From Acidobacteriota bacterium (GTDB lineage Bacteria; Acidobacteriota; Holophagae; Holophagales; Holophagaceae), in the NCBI GenBank assembly GCA_021778785.1, contig JAJYBX010000061.1:1-8417 (forward strand): a DNA stretch of 8,417 nt, in the 5' to 3' direction. The translations under genes were made by a program, and so were the position numbers. Below, in pieces: positions 6,329-8,417 of this stretch (positions within the stretch are counted from its first letter, which is position 1; each line of letters starts with the position of its first letter). The notes under the pieces are model-generated. The model did not search any database. It saw only the letters and a program-made list of their open reading frames with translations, and had not been told where the DNA came from.

Positions 6329-7408
6329 ATGCGTCTGAAGTCCCTCCCCCTCCTCCTCGTGGCCGGCCTGCTGATGGCCCAGGGCGCCGCCAAGAGCGCC
6401 GATGCGGCCCGGCAGGCCTTCATGCAGACCCTGGACGCGGTGGATGCCGGCTGGTTCGGGCAGCCCTACCAGGGCGTGACCGCCGTCGAGGTCCAGGGGA
6501 CCCTCGGCATCGCCCTCAGTGGTGCCGCGGTGAACCGGAAGGTGGACCAGCTCAGCCAGGGCGCCATGAAGGCCGACAGCAAGGGCGGGCAGGCCAACCT
6601 TCTGGTCAAGGGCACCTACTTCGCCAACGGCGACTTCCGGACGAACCTGGCGGGCGATTTCGGCAACCTGCTCTACGCCCGGCGCGGCGATCGCGGCTTC
6701 CTCTACAGCAAGGAGCAGAACGCCTACACCACCCGCGTGGACCTGCCCCCCTCCGACGCGCCCCTCACCTACATGGCCTGGTTCCGGCAGACCCTCAACG
6801 ACATCAAGGCCGTCTACCTGGACGGGAATGTCTTCAAGCCCAGCCTGGGCGGGGAGGAGGCCGCCGGCGGCCGCACCCTCCAGCGCATCGTCTTCCACGC
6901 GCCGACCCAGCCCTGGGACTCGAAGAAGCGGGAACAGAGCCTGGCCCAGAGCCTGGGCTTCTGGCGGCGCGGGCACCTGGTGGTGCTGGTGGACAAGGTC
7001 ACCCACCTCCCCTACCGCATGGATTTCCGCAACGATGAGCAGGGCGTTCAGACCCGCATGGACTTCTCCTACACCGCCGGGAACCACCTGGAGGCCGTGA
7101 ACCTCAGCAACAGCAGCCGCGGCTTCGAGGGCCCCGGCTGGCTGCGCATCGGCTACGGCCCCAACGGCCAGATGAGCCACGTGGCCGGCGAACTCAGCAG
7201 CCAGGACAAGCGCGTGTCCTTCGCCCTGGACCTGGCCTGGTCCCGCAGCCTCACCCCCGCCGCCATCGCGGCCATGCCCCCCGCCGGCGCCACCAAGCGG
7301 GGCCGGGAGGAGTTGGAGACCCAGCTGGCGATCGGCCTCGCAGGCCAGATCTTCGACCTCCAGCGCCACGGCCTGAACCTCCGCAGCGTCGCCGTCGGCG
7401 CCAAGTAG
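6329..7408 (+). CDS. Secreted or periplasmic protein of unknown function
   Basis: A protein of 359 residues. The start ATG 6329 is supported by CGGAG at 6319-6323 with a 5-base spacer, and it lies 12 bases after the preceding stop. The N-terminus (MRLKSLPLLLVAGLLMAQG) is a typical Sec signal peptide with likely cleavage around residues 18-24; there is no lipobox Cys, so it should be exported, not lipidated. The mature part is rich in alternating polar/hydrophobic segments (for example A-N-L-L-V-K-G-T-Y-F-A-N-G-D-F, H-L-V-V-L-V-D-K-V-T-H-L-P-Y-R-M-D-F, and a series ending in D-L-A-W-S), suggesting a mostly beta fold. The phrase D-K-V-T-H-L-P-Y-R-M-D-F resembles the way LolA/LolB-like or lipoprotein-sorting-like proteins read, but I do not recognise the family. 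Only helical stretches near residues 24-40 and 315-335 stand out. Its partner is the upstream zinc-ribbon gene, whose function is also unknown. tRNA-Pro begins 55 bases downstream. Confidence 0.82.
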   Translation: MRLKSLPLLLVAGLLMAQGAAKSADAARQAFMQTLDAVDAGWFGQPYQGVTAVEVQGTLGIALSGAAVNRKVDQLSQGAMKADSKGGQANLLVKGTYFANGDFRTNLAGDFGNLLYARRGDRGFLYSKEQNAYTTRVDLPPSDAPLTYMAWFRQTLNDIKAVYLDGNVFKPSLGGEEAAGGRTLQRIVFHAPTQPWDSKKREQSLAQSLGFWRRGHLVVLVDKVTHLPYRMDFRNDEQGVQTRMDFSYTAGNHLEAVNLSNSSRGFEGPGWLRIGYGPNGQMSHVAGELSSQDKRVSFALDLAWSRSLTPAAIAAMPPAGATKRGREELETQLAIGLAGQIFDLQRHGLNLRSVAVGAK

Positions 7409-7435
7409 CCCCCAGCACCCGCCTCCACCCCCGCC

Positions 7436-7459
7436 GGGTCCTTGAGGTATCCTGGACCC
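7436..7459 (+). promoter_or_regulatory. Candidate -10 element of tRNA-Pro within a small inverted repeat
   Basis: TATCCT at 7448-7453 lies 10 bases before the tRNA 5' end and would place a start near 7460. The region 7425-7430 (CCACCC) gives no recognisable -35. The box is enclosed by the perfect arms GGGTCC (7436-7441) and GGACCC (7454-7459). The sequence TATCCTGGACC matches TACCCTGGACC at 5848-5858 in 10 of 11 bases, which supports a shared promoter element, but the number of examples is tiny. Readthrough from the gene ending at 7408 is also possible. Confidence 0.3.
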
Positions 7460-7463
7460 ACGT

Positions 7464-7540
7464 CGGAGCGTGGCGCAGCCTGGTAGCGCATCTGCTTTGG
7501 GAGCAGAGGGTCGCGAGTTCGAATCTCGCCGCTCCGACCA
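7464..7540 (+). tRNA. tRNA-Pro(TGG)
   Basis: A complete 77-base cloverleaf. The acceptor stem CGGAGCG (7464-7470) pairs with CGCTCCG (7530-7536), followed by discriminator A and an encoded CCA (7538-7540). The D-arm has the GCGC stem with the AGCCTGGTA loop. The anticodon stem TCTGC/GCAGA encloses TTTGGGA, so the anticodon is TGG at 7498-7500, reading CCA and, with usual U34 modification, other Pro codons. The T-arm GCGAG/CTCGC has the consensus loop TTCGAAT. The sequence closely resembles E. coli tRNA-Pro in the D-arm and CGG acceptor start. All parts are intact. It is followed directly by repeats that contain antisense copies of its own 3' end. Confidence 0.98.
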
Positions 7541-7562
7541 ATGGGTTCCGACAGGCGCCCGC

Positions 7563-7690
7563 CGGCGAGATTCGGACTCGCGAATGGGATCGTGGAGGCG
7601 CGACTTGATGTCGCGCCGGAGCGAGACCGGCCCGGCGAAGCCGGGCAGTTCGAATCGGCCGGAGTGGGTCAGTCCGACCGTCGGAGGTGT
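7563..7690 (+). repeat. Repeat unit 1 (128 bases)
   Basis: Positions 7563-7583 are complementary to the whole tRNA-Pro T-arm at 7511-7531, with one G-U wobble. Part (b) is missing: ACTCGC is followed directly by GAATGGGATCGTGG. The variable segment is the simple hairpin GGCGCGAC (7597-7604), loop TTGAT, GTCGCGCC (7610-7617). Hairpin (d) is at 7630-7646. It carries AGTTCGAATC at 7647-7656, identical to ten bases of the tRNA T-arm in sense orientation. The tail is the most diverged of the set (GACCGTCGGAGGTGT). Confidence 0.8.
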
Positions 7691-7912
7691 CGGCGAGATT
7701 CGGACTCGCCCCGGCCGCGCAGGCGCGGCCAGGATCCAGCGTCGAGTGGGATCGTGGAGGCGCGACCCTCCGCCTGACGCGCCCTCCCCCTGAGGGCGCT
7801 CCCGCGCGTGCCTTGCGGAGGCGGAGCCTCTGTCGCGCCGGAGCGAGACCGGCCCGGCGAAGCCGGGCAGTCCGAATCAGCCCGGATGGGTCGATCCGGC
7901 GGTCGGAGGCGT
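7691..7912 (+). repeat. Repeat unit 2 (222 bases, with hairpin insertion)
   Basis: Contains part (a) at 7691-7709, hairpin (b) at 7713-7730, an expanded variable segment at 7759-7839 and hairpin (d) at 7852-7868. Relative to unit 1, the TTGAT loop between GGCGCGAC and GTCGCGCC is replaced by 65 bases. Relative to unit 3 it lacks one base in the tail (CCGGATGGG against CCGGAGTGGG). Its first 62 bases are identical to those of unit 3, which points to recent duplication or gene conversion. Confidence 0.8.
7759..7839 (+). repeat. Nested hairpin insertion in repeat unit 2
   Basis: Three inverted-repeat pairs lie one within another: outer GGCGCGAC (7759-7766) with GTCGCGCC (7832-7839); middle CTCCGCCT (7768-7775) with AGGCGGAG (7819-7826); inner GCGCCCTC (7779-7786) with GAGGGCGC (7792-7799). 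The outer pair is shared with unit 1, where the loop is only five bases, so the two inner pairs came with the extra 65 bases. It encodes no protein that I can support. A REP- or MITE-like hairpin element is one explanation. Confidence 0.6.
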
Positions 7913-8075
7913 CGGCGAGATTCGGACTCGCCCCGGCCGCGCAGGCGCGGCCAGGATCCAGCGTCGAGTGGGATTTCGGAGGGAGGACTTGATGCCCTGC
8001 CGGAGAAAGACCGGCCCGGCGAAGCCGGGCAGTCCGAATCAGCCCGGAGTGGGTCGATCCGGCGGTCGGAGGCGT
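7913..8075 (+). repeat. Repeat unit 3 (163 bases)
   Basis: Part (a) is at 7913-7931, hairpin (b) at 7935-7952 and hairpin (d) at 8014-8030. The variable segment (about 7975-8010) has kept ACTTGATG but lost the perfect stem of unit 1 (GGAGGGAGG against GCCCTGCC). The 8 bases just before the unit, GGTCGGAG at 7901-7908, match the antisense tRNA-Pro acceptor end, and are repeated before unit 4 at 8064-8071. Confidence 0.8.
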
Positions 8076-8145
8076 CGGCGAGATCCGGACTCGCCCCGGC
8101 CATGCGCGCGTGCCCGGGATCCAGCGTGGCGTGGGATCGCGACAG
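8076..8145 (+). repeat. Repeat unit 4 (truncated)
   Basis: Part (a) appears as CGGCGAGATCCGGACTCGC (8076-8094), one base different from the other units. Hairpin (b) is diverged (GGCCATGCGCGCGTGCC) but still largely self-complementary with a bulge. GATCCAGCGTGGCGTGGGATC follows and similarity fades around 8140-8145, just before the stop codon of the convergent gene at 8153. No part (d) is present. Confidence 0.65.
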
Positions 8146-8152
8146 CCCTCCC

Positions 8153-8417
8153 TCAGAACCGCCGCCCGATCCCGATCCACACGCAGGGCCCGGTGGAATC
8201 GGTGTCGGCGGTGACGGTGGGCCCAGGGGCGAGGGTGCCGCTGGCGGGGACGGTGTGCTTGAGGCGGGCCCAGGCGTAGCTGGCGCCCAGCTCGGCGTAC
8301 CAGGTGCGGCGCTCCGACAGGTACACGTCGAGGCCGAGGCCCAGGGTGGCCATGGGGAACCAGCCGTCGTTGTCCACCTGCAGCCCCTCATTCAGGTAGG
8401 CGTTCCGGAGCGTGAGG
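8153..8417 (-). CDS. Outer-membrane beta-barrel protein, C-terminal part (start outside window)
   Basis: The frame enters from the right edge without a stop and ends with TGA at 8155-8153, giving the last 87 residues. The text reads L-T-L-R-N-A-Y-L-N-E-G-L-Q-V-D-N-D-G-W, then G-L-G-L-D-V-Y-L-S-E-R-R-T-W-Y-A-E-L-G-A-S-Y-A-W, with alternating hydrophobic and polar residues typical of transmembrane beta-strands. It finishes ...V-W-I-G-I-G-R-R-F. The C-terminal Phe after an alternating strand is the usual outer-membrane insertion (BAM) signal, so a Gram-negative outer-membrane barrel is inferred. A loop of about 20 residues rich in T, G and P precedes the last strand. A GTG at 8377 could look like a start but sits in the middle of a continuous domain, so the true start is beyond the window. 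The specific family is not recognisable from this fragment. Confidence 0.75.
   Translation of the reverse strand, partial: LTLRNAYLNEGLQVDNDGWFPMATLGLGLDVYLSERRTWYAELGASYAWARLKHTVPASGTLAPGPTVTADTDSTGPCVWIGIGRRF

Larger units (their letters stand above)
7541..8145. repeat. Tandem, tRNA-Pro-derived, hairpin-rich repeat array
   Basis: About 600 bases without a credible gene. Four head-to-tail units begin at 7563, 7691, 7913 and 8076 (spacing 128, 222 and 163 bases). The consensus order is: (a) CGGCGAGATTCGGACTCGC, the reverse complement of the tRNA-Pro T-arm with one change; (b) hairpin GGCCGCGC-AG-GCGCGGCC followed by AGGATCCAGCGTCGAGTGGG; (c) a variable hairpin segment; (d) hairpin GCCCGGC-GAA-GCCGGGC; (e) a T-loop-like TCCGAATC and a tail ending GGTCGGAG-GCGT before the next (a). 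Unit 1 lacks (b) and unit 4 is truncated near 8145, 8 bases from the convergent gene's stop. Open frames in this stretch exist on both strands but repeat with the DNA and look like by-products. No T-run terminator for the tRNA was found. Confidence 0.88.

Noticed and set aside
4781..7369. 862-codon minus-strand open frame
   Set aside because: Only the last 312 codons are MeaB. The upstream part is antisense to the zinc-ribbon and secreted-protein genes, which have real motifs, a signal peptide and an SD; the antisense text is low-complexity A/G/V/E.
7470..7793. 107-codon plus-strand open frame starting in the tRNA
   Set aside because: It begins inside the tRNA gene and continues into repeats; no coding evidence.
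7541..8145. CRISPR array
   Set aside because: The units are 128-222 bases with conserved internal parts, not short identical repeats with unique spacers of even length.
7464..8145. Integrated element using tRNA-Pro as attachment site
   Set aside because: The tRNA-like copies are inverted, interrupted by four bases and only tens to hundreds of bases away; there is no integrase gene and no direct repeat of the intact tRNA 3' end.
7251..8180. 309-codon minus-strand open frame over the repeats and the tRNA
   Set aside because: It includes the translated antisense of tRNA-Pro (G-A-A-R-F-E-L-A-T-L), a well-known false peptide, and otherwise repeats with the DNA repeats.
8153..8377. GTG 8377 as the start of a 74-residue protein
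   Set aside because: The frame continues to the window edge with matching beta-strand character, so this is the end of a longer barrel protein.

Overview
The window is bacterial chromosomal DNA of high GC content (not computed, but C or G dominates third codon positions throughout). Long antisense open frames accompany almost every real gene, as expected at this composition. The organism is not proven by the sequence. The gene style (solitary meaB, a GT4/helical-domain protein paired with a GH130 protein, CxxC zinc-ribbon proteins, a YcgR/PilZ-like protein, outer-membrane barrel proteins) suggests a Gram-negative, high-GC lineage; my guess is Acidobacteriota near Holophaga/Geothrix, with Myxococcota or a related group as alternative.

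Left part, all on the minus strand, read from right to left. MeaB, the GTPase chaperone of methylmalonyl-CoA mutase (5719 to 4781), is followed by a 128-base gap holding an 18-base palindrome and a T-rich stretch. Next comes a two-gene translationally coupled unit: a 760-residue GT4 glycosyltransferase with a C-terminal helical domain (4652 to 2370), and a 485-residue GH130 mannoside phosphorylase/hydrolase family protein (2373 to 916) whose ATG overlaps the preceding stop as ATGA. These two probably build and trim or recycle the same (probably mannose-containing) glycan. After 77 bases comes a YcgR/PilZ-like protein (838 leftward) cut by the window edge, with the c-di-GMP-binding motifs apparently lost.

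Middle part, plus strand. A 171-base divergent intergenic region separates meaB from a two-gene unit: a small double zinc-ribbon protein (5891-6316) and, 12 bases later, a secreted or periplasmic protein of unknown function (6329-7408).

Right part. A complete tRNA-Pro(TGG) with encoded CCA (7464-7540) is followed by about 600 bases of non-coding, hairpin-rich tandem repeats. Every unit carries an antisense copy of the tRNA-Pro T-arm, and units 2-4 also carry the antisense acceptor end. The last unit stops just short of the stop codon of a convergent minus-strand gene for the C-terminal part of an outer-membrane beta-barrel protein (8417 to 8153, start outside the window). This tRNA-derived repeat array is the most unusual structure here. 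It recalls, in concept only, the tRNA-fragment repeats downstream of E. coli tyrT (rtT), but with the tRNA fragment inverted.
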